Part shown: positions 34,216 to 43,102 of the stretch, piece by piece
How positions within the stretch are numbered: position 1 is the stretch's first letter
Layout: every line of letters begins with the position of its first letter
Source of the DNA: Candidatus Rifleibacteriota bacterium
GTDB taxonomy: Bacteria; Riflebacteria; Ozemobacteria; Ozemobacterales; Ozemobacteraceae
NCBI GenBank assembly: GCA_029560455.1
Contig: JAKQKW010000283.1
Span: 1-56,938, forward strand
Direction of reading: 5' to 3'
Length of the DNA: 56,938 nucleotides
Notes under the pieces: model-generated
Databases searched by the model: none
Told to the model about the DNA's origin: nothing
The model's input: only the letters and a program-made list of their open reading frames with translations
Position numbers and translations under genes: made by a program

Positions 34216-34728
34216 ATGAAAAGTTCTGAAACGACAATTTCACTCAGGCCGCAGATGGTCAAGGATGCGAAAGGGTTTTATCAGATTCTGACGCAGGGAA
34301 ATTTTAGATTCTTTCCGGTCAATGTGGCTTCAATCGAAGCAGAGAGACGCTTTCTGCGCAAAAACGTCAGACAGTGGAAAGCCGGCGAAACCTGGAATTT
34401 CTCGATCATGCTCGGCGACCGCCTGATTGGCGCAATCGGCGTGATGCCCGAAGGCGGCCGGCCATATTGCGCCGAAATCGGTTATTTCATTGAAGCTTCA
34501 CAGCACGGCCGCGGCTATGCCCTGCAGGCAGTCAAGCTCGTCGAAGAATACATCATTGCCAATCTGCCTCAGATCAGACGACTGTTTGCCTGTATGGTCG
34601 TCGACAATTTGCCAAGTGCCAGAGTGGCTGAAAAAGCCGGATTCAGCCGCGAAGGCCGCCTGGCCGGGTATTTAAAAGTCGGCGAAAAATATCACGATGC
34701 CTTTATCTACGGCAAGCTGATCAGATAA
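34216..34728 (+). CDS. GNAT-family N-acetyltransferase (RimJ/RimL-like)
   Basis: A 170-aa acetyltransferase. GNAT motif A is present as AEIGYFIEASQHGRGYALQA (acetyl-CoA pyrophosphate loop HGRGYA) and motif B as VVDNLPSARVAEKAGFSREG, the pattern of the RimJ/RimL ribosomal-protein acetyltransferases. Start ATG 34216 has AGAGGAA about 9 nt upstream; the frame from 34156 adds no conserved residues. The 3' end overlaps the convergent kinase gene by 8 nt. Confidence 0.85.
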   Translation: MKSSETTISLRPQMVKDAKGFYQILTQGNFRFFPVNVASIEAERRFLRKNVRQWKAGETWNFSIMLGDRLIGAIGVMPEGGRPYCAEIGYFIEASQHGRGYALQAVKLVEEYIIANLPQIRRLFACMVVDNLPSARVAEKAGFSREGRLAGYLKVGEKYHDAFIYGKLIR

Positions 34729-35713
34729 AATATTCAATGCCCGAGATCTTGACCTGAGACTGCGCGCCGATGCGGCGAATAATGTTGGCTGCAAGAAAAT
34801 GGCCGATCTTCAGACAGGTTTCAAGATTCAGTTTCTTTGACTGCCCATAGAAAAAACCTGCCTGAAAATTGTCGCCGGCACCGTTCGTGTCTTTGACATC
34901 TTCAACCTTGTAGGCTGACACCCTGATTTCGCCATCGGGAGTAACGGCCACCGCCCCTTCACTGCCGAGTTTGATTACAGCCAGATCGGTGTATCTGAGA
35001 AGGGGCCTGAAATCGCGGCTGCCTTCGCAAAGAGCCTTGGCTTCATCTTCGTTGGCAAAGAGAATGTCGATTTTTTCGCTGAGAAAGGCGTCGATCTGGT
35101 CGCGCGATGATTTGACCACCAGACTGTCGCCGAGATCGAAGGAAATTTTGGTGCCGGCCTTGCGGGCAATCGATACCGCGTGCCTGGTCGCAAGGTTGAT
35201 CGGGTTATCACCGCGGAATTCATAGGCTGAAAAATGCAGAAATTCTGAACTTTTTATGAGGCTGTGCAGGATCTCGTATTCATAAAGCTGCTTGGCAACC
35301 CCGAAGTCGAGGCCGAAAGTGCGCTGCCCGTCAGGGCTGATCAGCGTATAGCAGAGGCCTGAATTGCCGCGTTTGATCGAAACATAAGTGTCAATATCAT
35401 TGTCGCGCAGGTTGTTGATGTAATCGTAGCCAAAGTCGTCGCAGCCAACGCAGCCAATAAATGCGCATTTGAGACCGAGATTGCTGGCGCCATAAATGAC
35501 GTTGGTCGGCGAGCCGCCCGGGGCAATGCGGGGTTTGTAGGTGTTTACAATGCTGGCGAGCTTTTTGAGGTTCTCTTCGTTGAGCGCAATGCTGTTGCCC
35601 TTGGGCAGATCGAGTTTCTGCAGCATTTCATCGCTGACTTCGACAATGATGTCGGTAAGAGCATCTGATATTGCGGTAATCTGATACTTCCTGGTTTCGG
35701 CACAGCCGCTCAT
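34721..35713 (-). CDS. PfkB-family sugar/nucleoside kinase (adenosine kinase-like)
   Basis: A 330-residue ribokinase-superfamily kinase. The signatures are GGSPTNVIYGASNLG (substrate lid region), FIGCVGCDDFG, and the catalytic C-terminal DTNGAGDNFQAGFFYG, whose Asp is the base and whose GAGD forms the anion hole. The family layout (VAKQLYEYE, PDGQRTFG) is closest to the adenosine kinase/PfkB sugar kinase group; the substrate is not certain. Start ATG 35713 with GGGG upstream. Divergent from the intein-like gene. Confidence 0.85.
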   Translation of the reverse strand: MSGCAETRKYQITAISDALTDIIVEVSDEMLQKLDLPKGNSIALNEENLKKLASIVNTYKPRIAPGGSPTNVIYGASNLGLKCAFIGCVGCDDFGYDYINNLRDNDIDTYVSIKRGNSGLCYTLISPDGQRTFGLDFGVAKQLYEYEILHSLIKSSEFLHFSAYEFRGDNPINLATRHAVSIARKAGTKISFDLGDSLVVKSSRDQIDAFLSEKIDILFANEDEAKALCEGSRDFRPLLRYTDLAVIKLGSEGAVAVTPDGEIRVSAYKVEDVKDTNGAGDNFQAGFFYGQSKKLNLETCLKIGHFLAANIIRRIGAQSQVKISGIEYFI

Positions 35714-35877
35714 AATTAAACCCCGGCGTCATTAGGATGCTGCAAAGCTTAATGCCAACCGCCCCCAAAGTCAATGCCGGCCGACTTTAAAATGGCCGCG
35801 TCTTTTGGCGTGTTAATTATGGCGAAATGTTGTAAGATATAGGCACATTTTTCATGCGTTTTATCGGAGCATTGCTG

Positions 35878-35922
35878 ATGAATTTCCTTCTGACCGGGCG
35901 GGTTGCCGATGCTGCCTGCTGA
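35878..35922 (+). CDS. Possible leader peptide ORF (14 codons)
   Basis: ATG 35878 has a good site (CGGAGC at 35866-35871) and encodes MNFLLTGRVADAAC before TGA 35920-35922. It overlaps the start of the intein-like gene (ATG 35909) in another frame, so ribosomes that finish it would end 11 nt past that start: a coupling arrangement. May equally be chance. Confidence 0.25.
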   Translation: MNFLLTGRVADAAC

Positions 35923-37021
35923 TGCAAGAATCGTGCGCGGCGAAACCTCGGTGGCGATTACCGACCTGCGCGAAGAGCACCCGGTCTCGGGTGCATCCGG
36001 CTGGTCAGAGGTCAGCACTACCCGTATTCGCGATGTCTACGTCAACTACGACCACAAAACGCCCCTGTTTAAACTGGTAACCTCAAGAGGTGCGGTTCTG
36101 CGCTGTACACCTGACCAGCTCTGTTTTGGCCGAATCAACCCTCAGGTAAGGCAGTATTCACTCTACCTGCACGAAAGGTCTTCACTCGGTTTCAGAGTTG
36201 CCATGTCTTCTGACCTGCTGAAAGAAATTTTCAACATGGCAACCATTAAACATGAAGCTAATCCTGGCACCGAGCTGGTAGACCGCGTCTGGATAATCGA
36301 GTCGACCGGCAATCTTCCAAATGCCGTTTTCATGGAAAAATATGCGGTTTTTAAATATGGTTTGCCGAATATTCCGTTTTCGGCGCGTCAGCCAGAAGCA
36401 GAACTTTCAGAAGAGCTTACCCGCCAGATTTTCAACAGTATCGATACCCCATCGAGGGCCCATGAACTTCTGCGCGATGCCCATATGTTCGTCGAACATC
36501 CGCATATCACCATGCGGGTTTCTGGCAGTGAACAGCCGCGCAGTAATTCAATTCAGTTCGTTATTTTTGGCGGTAGCGAAAAGGGTTCGCAGAGCGGATA
36601 TTCGCACCTGATTCAGATCACCGGTGCTACCGACCCGAATCGTGCCGAGCACCGCCAGTTCAGTCGCAGACAGGGCAAACACGGGCTCTGGCAACTTGAA
36701 ATCACTCGCGACGACATGGAAGAAGCCGAACTTTTTGTAAAAACCCTTTCGCACCTCGACAATCTCGAAATTGTCAAAAAAATTCAACTGACTCGCAAAC
36801 AGCCGTTTTATGTGCTGCCTGCCTCGCATCTCAAACCCGGAATGCTTGTTCCGGTAATCGGCCGTAAAGGCCAGATCGAAGAAGATTCTGTGGCAACGGT
36901 CAGCACCGAAGAATACCGCGGCCCGCTCTACAATCTGCAGGTGCATGAACTGCACAACTTTATCGTCGGCAACTGGGTCGTTATGTGCTACAACCCGGCA
37001 AGCCGCCTCACCGGAGACTAA
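35909..37021 (+). CDS. Free-standing, splicing-dead intein of the UvrD/PcrA type
   Basis: A 370-aa protein that is intein from end to end. It matches the intein known inside UvrD/PcrA helicases: Hint N-half (LPADARI, then TSRGAVLRCTPDQLCFGRIN), the central LAGLIDADG-like insert region (VDRVWIIES, MEKYAVFKYGLPNIPF, DAHMFVEHPHITMR, IQFVIFGGSEKGSQSGY), then QPFYVLPASHLKPGM and Hint C-half (EEYRGPLYNLQVHELHNFIVG). Splicing residues are gone: Cys1 is the initiator Met, block-B TxxH is TPDQ (Gln70), and the terminal His-Asn reads Met-Cys (VVMCYN). No exteins are attached. It ends 3 nt before the helicase start, so the two are co-translated. Start: ATG 35909 is preferred; TTG 35903 is two codons up. 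Confidence 0.85.
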   Translation: MLPADARIVRGETSVAITDLREEHPVSGASGWSEVSTTRIRDVYVNYDHKTPLFKLVTSRGAVLRCTPDQLCFGRINPQVRQYSLYLHERSSLGFRVAMSSDLLKEIFNMATIKHEANPGTELVDRVWIIESTGNLPNAVFMEKYAVFKYGLPNIPFSARQPEAELSEELTRQIFNSIDTPSRAHELLRDAHMFVEHPHITMRVSGSEQPRSNSIQFVIFGGSEKGSQSGYSHLIQITGATDPNRAEHRQFSRRQGKHGLWQLEITRDDMEEAELFVKTLSHLDNLEIVKKIQLTRKQPFYVLPASHLKPGMLVPVIGRKGQIEEDSVATVSTEEYRGPLYNLQVHELHNFIVGNWVVMCYNPASRLTGD

Positions 37022-37024
37022 ATC

Positions 37025-39295
37025 GTGTTCAGCCCGATCGAAAAAACCATTGCAAAACTCAACGAACGCCAGCAGGAAGCAGTACGCATCACTGAAGGCC
37101 CGCTGCTGGTAGTTGCCGGCGCCGGCTCGGGTAAAACCCGCATGCTGACCGTGCGTATCGCCCATCTGATCGAAAACTGTCAGGTCGACCCCTCAGCTAT
37201 TCTGGCGGTAACTTTTACCAACAAAGCCGCAAAAGAAATGCGCGAACGGGTGCGTGACCTCGTTGCCGGCGCTGAACGCGTTACTCTGACCACCTTTCAC
37301 TCTTTCTGCTGCCTGCTGCTGCGTCGCTGGCACAAATATGCCGGCTTTGCCGACGGCTTCACTATTTATGATGAATCTGACAGCGAAAAGCTGATGAAGA
37401 ACGTTCTTAAAGAACATAAAATCGATACCAAGCGAATGACCCCAAGATCGGTGCTCGAACTGATCTCATCGGCCAAAAATGAGCTTATCGGGCCCGAAGA
37501 ATATCTTGGCTTCGCCGGTCAGACAACGAATACCCAGAATACCGCGAAGATTTATGCGGCCTACCAGAACCAGCTGATGCAGAATCAGGCTGTCGATTTT
37601 GACGATCTGATTTTCAAAGCTTATTATCTGCTGCGCAACAACCCTGATCTGTTGCAGAAGCTGCAGAACCAGTACCGCTATTTTCTTATCGACGAATATC
37701 AGGATACCAACCACGCCCAGTATCGCCTGATCTCGCTTATTTCGAGTAACAGCCGCAATCTCTGTGTTGTTGGCGACGAAGATCAGTCGATCTACAGCTG
37801 GCGCGGTGCAACCATTCGCAATATTCAGGATTTTGCCAAAGACTTCGACGGTGCTCAGATCGTTAAACTCGAGCAGAACTACCGTTCGACCCAGAATATT
37901 CTCGACGCCGCCGGCGCCGTTATTGCCAACAACAAAAGCGCCCACCCGAAGCGCCTCTGGACCGAACAGCAGGGTGGGGAACTGCTCACTTTTCAGCGTG
38001 CAGGCGATGACCGCGAAGAGGCCGAATGGATCGTCAGAAAAATACAGGCTCTGCGCAACGAAGGCCGCCAGTCCGGCGATTTTGCTCTGCTGTTCAGAAT
38101 GAACAGCTTGAGCCGGCCGATTGAACAGGCTTTGCAGCGCGCCGGTCTTCCTTACGATATTACCGGCGGCCTCAAGTTTTTCGATCGCCGCGAAGTTAAA
38201 GACATTCTCGCATATCTCAGGGTTATCGATAACCCGAAAGACAGCATATCGCTCGAACGCATCATCAATACCCCGAAGCGTGGTATTGGCGACAGCACGG
38301 TCAGTCGGCTCTACGGCGATGGCAGCGTGCCGCTCTGGGATGCTGTAGCCGCTGAGGGTGGCCGCAGCCCGGATGCAAAGATCGGCAGATTCTTCACGAT
38401 GATGCTCGAACTCATGGAAGCCGCTTCTGAACTGCGGGTTTCACAGCTGTGCCGCAAGGTGATCGATGATACCGATTATTTCAAGTATCTGAAAGACGAC
38501 GACCCCGAGTCGGCTGAAGATCGCCGCAACAACGTTGAAGCTCTGGTTTCTGACGTCAGATACCAGGAAGAAGATAATGTCAGCCTGAAGCTGCATGACT
38601 ATCTGGCAAACACCGCTTTGCACGCTGCGGCTGACGATCTCGACGAGACCCAGCAGAAAGTGCATCTGATGACCCTGCATAATGCCAAGGGCCTCGAATT
38701 TCCTGTGGTTTTCATGGTTGCCATGGAAGAAGGCATCTTCCCGCACAGTTCTTCTAAAGAAGCCCCCGAACAGCTCGAAGAGGAACGCCGGCTTGCCTAT
38801 GTCGGCATGACGCGTGCCCGCGAATGTCTTTTCCTGAGCGCTGCCAGCCGTCGCATGATGTTCGGCTCGTGGGGTTCGAACCCCGTTTCGCGCTTTGTGA
38901 CCGAAGTTCCGACGCATCTCTTTCATGGGCGCACCGCTTCTGCCGGCATGTCTGCCGCCGGGCGCGCTGCCTCGGCTTCGGGTTCCGTGATTCCTGGCGC
39001 TGTTACCAGCCGCCCAAAATCAGGCGCCTTTACTTTCAATCCGCAGGTTAAGTGGTCTGAGCCGAAAAAAAGTGCGGCAGCAGCGATTCAAGGTGACACC
39101 GTCAGCGGAACCATGTTAAATTTAAAGCCGGGCGTCAGGGTCGTGCATCAGATTTTTGGCCCCGGCCGGGTCGAAGAAACGACCGGCGCATCTCTCGCAG
39201 AATTCAGGGTTACAGTACGTTTCGAACAGAAGGGGCTCAAAACATTGCTCTTGCAGTATGCGGCACTTCAGGTTATAAATAGCGAAAACGCATAG
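37025..39295 (+). CDS. pcrA: ATP-dependent DNA helicase PcrA/UvrD (SF1A), intein-free
   Basis: 3'-5' helicase of DNA repair and replication, 756 aa. Motif I (Walker A) AGAGSGKTR (31-39), motif Ia TFTNKAAKEM, motif II DEYQDTN, motif III GDEDQSIYSWRGA (Ser255 is the +1 residue at the known intein site GDEDQ^SIY, here uninterrupted), motif IV QNYRSTQ, motif V TLHNAKGLEFPVVF and motif VI YVGMTRAR. A linker (610-680) leads to a C-terminal Tudor-like domain (GVRVVHQIFGPGRVEE) typical of PcrA. Start GTG 37025 is 3 nt after the preceding stop. Confidence 0.96.
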   Translation: MFSPIEKTIAKLNERQQEAVRITEGPLLVVAGAGSGKTRMLTVRIAHLIENCQVDPSAILAVTFTNKAAKEMRERVRDLVAGAERVTLTTFHSFCCLLLRRWHKYAGFADGFTIYDESDSEKLMKNVLKEHKIDTKRMTPRSVLELISSAKNELIGPEEYLGFAGQTTNTQNTAKIYAAYQNQLMQNQAVDFDDLIFKAYYLLRNNPDLLQKLQNQYRYFLIDEYQDTNHAQYRLISLISSNSRNLCVVGDEDQSIYSWRGATIRNIQDFAKDFDGAQIVKLEQNYRSTQNILDAAGAVIANNKSAHPKRLWTEQQGGELLTFQRAGDDREEAEWIVRKIQALRNEGRQSGDFALLFRMNSLSRPIEQALQRAGLPYDITGGLKFFDRREVKDILAYLRVIDNPKDSISLERIINTPKRGIGDSTVSRLYGDGSVPLWDAVAAEGGRSPDAKIGRFFTMMLELMEAASELRVSQLCRKVIDDTDYFKYLKDDDPESAEDRRNNVEALVSDVRYQEEDNVSLKLHDYLANTALHAAADDLDETQQKVHLMTLHNAKGLEFPVVFMVAMEEGIFPHSSSKEAPEQLEEERRLAYVGMTRARECLFLSAASRRMMFGSWGSNPVSRFVTEVPTHLFHGRTASAGMSAAGRAASASGSVIPGAVTSRPKSGAFTFNPQVKWSEPKKSAAAAIQGDTVSGTMLNLKPGVRVVHQIFGPGRVEETTGASLAEFRVTVRFEQKGLKTLLLQYAALQVINSENA

Positions 39296-39306
39296 GAGGT
39301 CAACGT

Positions 39307-39732
39307 ATGAGATTTTTGCGATTTGTCTGGAAGCTGTTTGTTATGGCCAGCGTCTTTGGCATAGGTTATATCATCGGTCGTGAACATAGCTTCGAAGAAG
39401 AAGAAATGTGGGAAGATGAAGCCGAAAAAAAAGAAAATAAAGACGACAGCAAGGCTGCCTGCAGCAGCTGCGGTGATAACGAAGTCGAATTTGAATTTGA
39501 AGACGCCGATGCCAAAAAGGTCTCTATCGTCGGTAATTTCAACGACTGGAACAAAGATGCCAGCCCGATGAAACTCGAAAACGGCATCTGGAAATGCACT
39601 TTGAAACTCAAACCCGGTAAACACGAATATCAGTTCGTAGTCAACGATACTGACTGGGTCGTCGACCCGAAATCAGGCACCTCCGTTAAAAACAAATTCG
39701 AAGGAATGAATTCGGTTATCGAAATCAAATAA
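39307..39732 (+). CDS. Membrane-anchored protein with glycogen-binding (AMPK1-CBM/CBM48-like) domain
   Basis: A 141-residue protein: an N-terminal helix (FVWKLFVMASVFGIGYIIG), an acidic/Lys linker of about 35 residues with a CSSCG motif, then a CBM48-like beta domain (about 60-138: KVSIVGNFNDWNKDASPMKLE, GIWKCTLKLKPGKHEYQFVVN, WVVDPKSG) with the GxFNxW and Y-x-F-x-V-(N/D) signature of AMPK-beta and isoamylase N-domains. RBS AGGAGG at 39296-39301. A single anchored CBM48-like module without an enzyme is unusual; a role in glycan sensing or docking is inference. Confidence 0.82.
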   Translation: MRFLRFVWKLFVMASVFGIGYIIGREHSFEEEEMWEDEAEKKENKDDSKAACSSCGDNEVEFEFEDADAKKVSIVGNFNDWNKDASPMKLENGIWKCTLKLKPGKHEYQFVVNDTDWVVDPKSGTSVKNKFEGMNSVIEIK

Positions 39733-39738
39733 TACCTG

Positions 39739-39760
39739 TGCCGCCAGACGGCATTTCTGT
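39739..39760 (+). terminator. Weak terminator-like hairpin
   Basis: TGCCG/CGGCA, loop CCAGA, followed by TTTCTGT. Confidence 0.35.
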
Positions 39761-39807
39761 GACCTTATTCAGAGCCAGTATCGAGTAAAAGTGGAAAGTT
39801 AAAGCAC

Positions 39808-42800
39808 ATGGTCAGGAAAATCTACCTCGAAGAAGTCTGTGATCGCGAGAATCTCCGAAGTTTTCTCGGGCGTTTCCGGCGATTGACCGGCCTGAATATT
39901 GTTCCGTTCAACGAACGTGGCGAAGTGGTGCTTGGCAAAATCGAAGAGGTTTTGCCAGGCATGACCGATGCGTCTGAGTTTGTCGATTATCCGACCTCAG
40001 AACTTATTGAGCGCCCCGATGGCTCGCTCGTCAGGCTGATGAAGCTTGAATACCGCGGCAGCATGTTCGGCGCCGTGCTCATCGGGCCATTTTATCTTAA
40101 AGACGCCAGTGGCAAAGGTGACAAAAATCTGCCGGCGCTGACTGATGAGCAGCTTGCTGCAGCCGTTGAGTCGATTGGCAGCTTTTTTATGCAGATGGTC
40201 GATCTTGCTGCCGAAAAGGAGTCGCTGGCCCGCAAGGAAAAAATTCTTTCTGTTCTCGAAGAAGCTTCGAACATCATGAATTCGAGCCTCGAATTCCAGA
40301 ATCTGCTCGAATTCCTCATGGATATTGCCATCGAAATTACCGGTGCCACCTGTGGCGCCCTGCTGCTGCGCAAAGAGAACAAAAACTTTCTCGAAGTGGC
40401 TGTGGCCCGTGGCAAATACCCCCAGGAAGTAAAAAAGATCAGGGTTCCCTTCGGCCAGGGCATTACCGGGTGGGTTGCCCGCAATAAAGAAGCCCTGAAC
40501 GTGCCCAACGTTCTGCTTGAACCTCGTTACATAGAGACTCCAGAGTCTATTTATTCTGAAATGGCAGTGCCGCTGCTTGTAGGCGAGAAGCTGATCGGCG
40601 TCGTTTCTGTCGATTCTTCAGAGATCAACGCTTTCTCGAAAGACGACGTCATTTCATTGAATACCCTGGCTTCAATGGTCACCAAGGTGCTCGAAAATGC
40701 CCGTCTGCTCGCCGATTCGAATCAGAAACTCAAAGAGCTGACCCGCGTTTTCAGAATCTCAGAGAAGCTTTCGGTGCGCTCGCTCGACCGTGATGGCTAC
40801 TGCATGGTTCTCAAAGAGGTTTCAGATGCCGTTGACTGCAGCGCTGCCTCGCTGATGCTTTATAACAGCGACCGTGAAGAACTCTGCATGCGCGCAGCGT
40901 TTGGCCTGCCTGAAGAGCTCGACACTCTGTCGATAGGCATGGGAAAAGGCTACCATGGCTGGGTGGCCGCGCAGAAAAAGCCACTGCTGATCCAGGATGT
41001 GCATCGCGACAACACCATTGCCCGCAACAATTTTTTAGATCAGTTTGCCCGGGCTCTGCTCATTGTTCCGCTTCTGACGGCTGACGGTCGCTTTGTCGGC
41101 ACTCTTGGCATCTATCACCGTGAAGAAACCGAAAAAATCTCAGATTCAGATCAGGAACTGCTTAATACCATCGGGCGCATCATCACCTCACATTTTGAAA
41201 ATGAGCGCCTGTTCAACGATTCAAAACGCAAGCTCGATTACCTGTCGACCCTTTACAAGGTCGGTTCTTCGGTCTCCCGCACCCTTAACATCGCCAGACT
41301 GTTCGACACCATTCTGCAGCAGGTCCAGGAAGTCGTTGACGTTGAAAATTGCTCGCTGATGGCTTATGATCCGCTCAACGAAGTGCTGACGCTCGATGCC
41401 GCCATCGGCCTGCCCAGCAATATGGTTGGCCAGATACATGTTAAAATGGGCGAGGGAATTGCCGGCTGGGTGGCTCAGAACCTGAAACCGGTTTTGCTTA
41501 AAGACGTTTCGAAAGATTCACGCTTCGCCAATCATCAGGGTCGCCTCGACTACAAGACCCGATCAGTTCTTTCAGTACCGATCGTTCATAACGGTGGTCT
41601 GCTCGGCGTTCTCAATGTTAACAACAAGCGCAGCGGCGAAGCCTTTCTCGAAGATGACCTCAACCTGCTGCTCGGTATCTCAGGCCAGATTTCGCAGGCA
41701 ATCGCGAACGCCAGCCTGCATGAAAAAACCGACAGCCAGGTTGCAGAACTCAGCCTGATACAGGAACTTGGCAAAGCGATCAACTCTTCGCTCGATCTCG
41801 ACTCGGTTCTCAACTATTTTATCGATATGACGACCCGCATCACCGATTCTGACCGTGCAACGCTGATGCTGTTCGATGATTCAGCCAAAGAACTTTATGT
41901 CGAAGTCTATCGCGGCTTTGAAGATCTTGGCGTGCGCGACGTCAGACTGAAACTGGGTGAAGGCGTTGCCGGCCGTGCCGCCGAACTGCGTCGGCCCATC
42001 AAGGTTGACAACACCGGCAAGAGCGTCGAATACAAAGAATTGCCAAAAATTGCCCGTAAGGCCGATCTGACGCTGATTTCTGCGCCGCTTCTCAATAAAG
42101 ACAATCTTGTCGGCGTCATCAACTGTGAAAGAGTACTGAGCAAAAAAGGGCCGTTCAGCCCCGAAAATCTCGACCTGCTCGAAACGCTCGCTTCCCAGGC
42201 TTCGATTGCCATCGAAAATGCGCGCCTGTATCATAACCTGCTCAATGTTTACCTCGAAACGATCAGGTCGCTGGCAGCGGCTATCGATGCGAAAGACAGC
42301 TATACTCACGGTCATTCGCGCCGCGTAACCGATCTCAGCGTCGGCCTCGCCCTCGAAATGAATCTGCCGCGCTCTGAAGTCGATACGATCAGGCATGCTT
42401 CGCTGCTGCATGACGTCGGCAAAATCGGCATATCTGAGCAGATTCTGCTCAAGCCCGGCCGTCTGACCGATGATGAATTTGAAACCATCAAGGCCCACCC
42501 TCACATTGGGGCCGGCATTCTCAACTCGATCGAATTTCTCAAGAATGTCTGCGAAATAATCAAGCATCACCACGAACGCTATGATGGCAAAGGCTACCCT
42601 GATGCTCTCGCTGCCGACGACATACCACTCGGGTCACGCATCATCTGCGTTGCCGACTCGTTCGATGCCATCACTTCGTGCCGGCCTTACCGCAAACCAT
42701 TGACTTTCGATGAAGCTACCGAAGAAATCGTGCGCTGCGCCGGCAATCAGTTCGATCCTGCAGTGGTAGACGCTTTTGTCAGACTTCGCAAGTCGAAGTT

Positions 42801-42870
42801 TTGCCCACCATGGTTCAAGGGCGAAGTGCTTGATCAGTCTCTCGCAGACACTTTTCCATTCCAGCTCTGA
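39808..42870 (+). CDS. PocR-GAFx4-HD-GYP phosphodiesterase (cyclic-di-GMP type)
   Basis: A 1020-aa cytoplasmic signalling protein. An N-terminal PocR-like sensor (1-130: RKIYLEEVCDRENLRSFLGRF, YRGSMFGAVLIGPF) is followed by four GAF domains (about 150-298, 306-468, 475-635, 645-805), each with the G(Q/K/E)G-x-(T/A)GW or AG core, and a C-terminal HD-GYP domain (815-1000) with His868-Asp869, the HHHERYDGKGYP block (His920 on, Gly929-Tyr930-Pro931). HD-GYP proteins hydrolyse cyclic-di-GMP. No transmembrane segment. Weak GGAAAG precedes ATG 39808. Confidence 0.93.
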   Translation: MVRKIYLEEVCDRENLRSFLGRFRRLTGLNIVPFNERGEVVLGKIEEVLPGMTDASEFVDYPTSELIERPDGSLVRLMKLEYRGSMFGAVLIGPFYLKDASGKGDKNLPALTDEQLAAAVESIGSFFMQMVDLAAEKESLARKEKILSVLEEASNIMNSSLEFQNLLEFLMDIAIEITGATCGALLLRKENKNFLEVAVARGKYPQEVKKIRVPFGQGITGWVARNKEALNVPNVLLEPRYIETPESIYSEMAVPLLVGEKLIGVVSVDSSEINAFSKDDVISLNTLASMVTKVLENARLLADSNQKLKELTRVFRISEKLSVRSLDRDGYCMVLKEVSDAVDCSAASLMLYNSDREELCMRAAFGLPEELDTLSIGMGKGYHGWVAAQKKPLLIQDVHRDNTIARNNFLDQFARALLIVPLLTADGRFVGTLGIYHREETEKISDSDQELLNTIGRIITSHFENERLFNDSKRKLDYLSTLYKVGSSVSRTLNIARLFDTILQQVQEVVDVENCSLMAYDPLNEVLTLDAAIGLPSNMVGQIHVKMGEGIAGWVAQNLKPVLLKDVSKDSRFANHQGRLDYKTRSVLSVPIVHNGGLLGVLNVNNKRSGEAFLEDDLNLLLGISGQISQAIANASLHEKTDSQVAELSLIQELGKAINSSLDLDSVLNYFIDMTTRITDSDRATLMLFDDSAKELYVEVYRGFEDLGVRDVRLKLGEGVAGRAAELRRPIKVDNTGKSVEYKELPKIARKADLTLISAPLLNKDNLVGVINCERVLSKKGPFSPENLDLLETLASQASIAIENARLYHNLLNVYLETIRSLAAAIDAKDSYTHGHSRRVTDLSVGLALEMNLPRSEVDTIRHASLLHDVGKIGISEQILLKPGRLTDDEFETIKAHPHIGAGILNSIEFLKNVCEIIKHHHERYDGKGYPDALAADDIPLGSRIICVADSFDAITSCRPYRKPLTFDEATEEIVRCAGNQFDPAVVDAFVRLRKSKFCPPWFKGEVLDQSLADTFPFQL

Positions 42871-42930
42871 ACTGTTTATAAAACAGGGCCAACGCATTGA
42901 ACCCATGGATTCCTTCTTTGCAACAGTGAT

Positions 42931-42955
42931 GACGCAACCGGATTGCGTCGTTTCA
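42931..42955 (+). terminator. Possible terminator after the HD-GYP gene
   Basis: GACGCAA/TTGCGTC (7 bp), loop CCGGA, then GTTTC; the T-run is short. Confidence 0.4.
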
Positions 42956-43045
42956 GCGTCTGCTCCCGAAGGAAAAAGCGGTAATCCAGACCAATTACCA
43001 GTCTAAGACGTTTAAGTGCGCTTGCCATATTCATTAAATTCGCGT

Positions 43046-43074
43046 TTGACATCGAGGCTGGTTTTGCATAACCT
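43046..43074 (+). promoter_or_regulatory. Promoter of the beta-barrel gene
   Basis: TTGACA (43046-43051), with TAACCT at a 17-nt spacing. The 11-mer GTTTTGCATAA (43061-43071) recurs upstream of the SLH-porin gene (55344-55354). Confidence 0.5.
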
Positions 43075-43102
43075 CTTTTACATCTTTTGAAGGAGTTTTT
43101 TT

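Noticed and set aside
35878..37021. Programmed frameshift joining the leader ORF to the intein-like protein
   Set aside because: The leader's Cys does not fall in place of the intein Cys1 in any shift, and no slippery sequence is visible.
35909..39295. A split intein acting in trans with PcrA
   Set aside because: The helicase is complete and uninterrupted and the intein-like protein has both Hint halves without exteins and without splicing residues.
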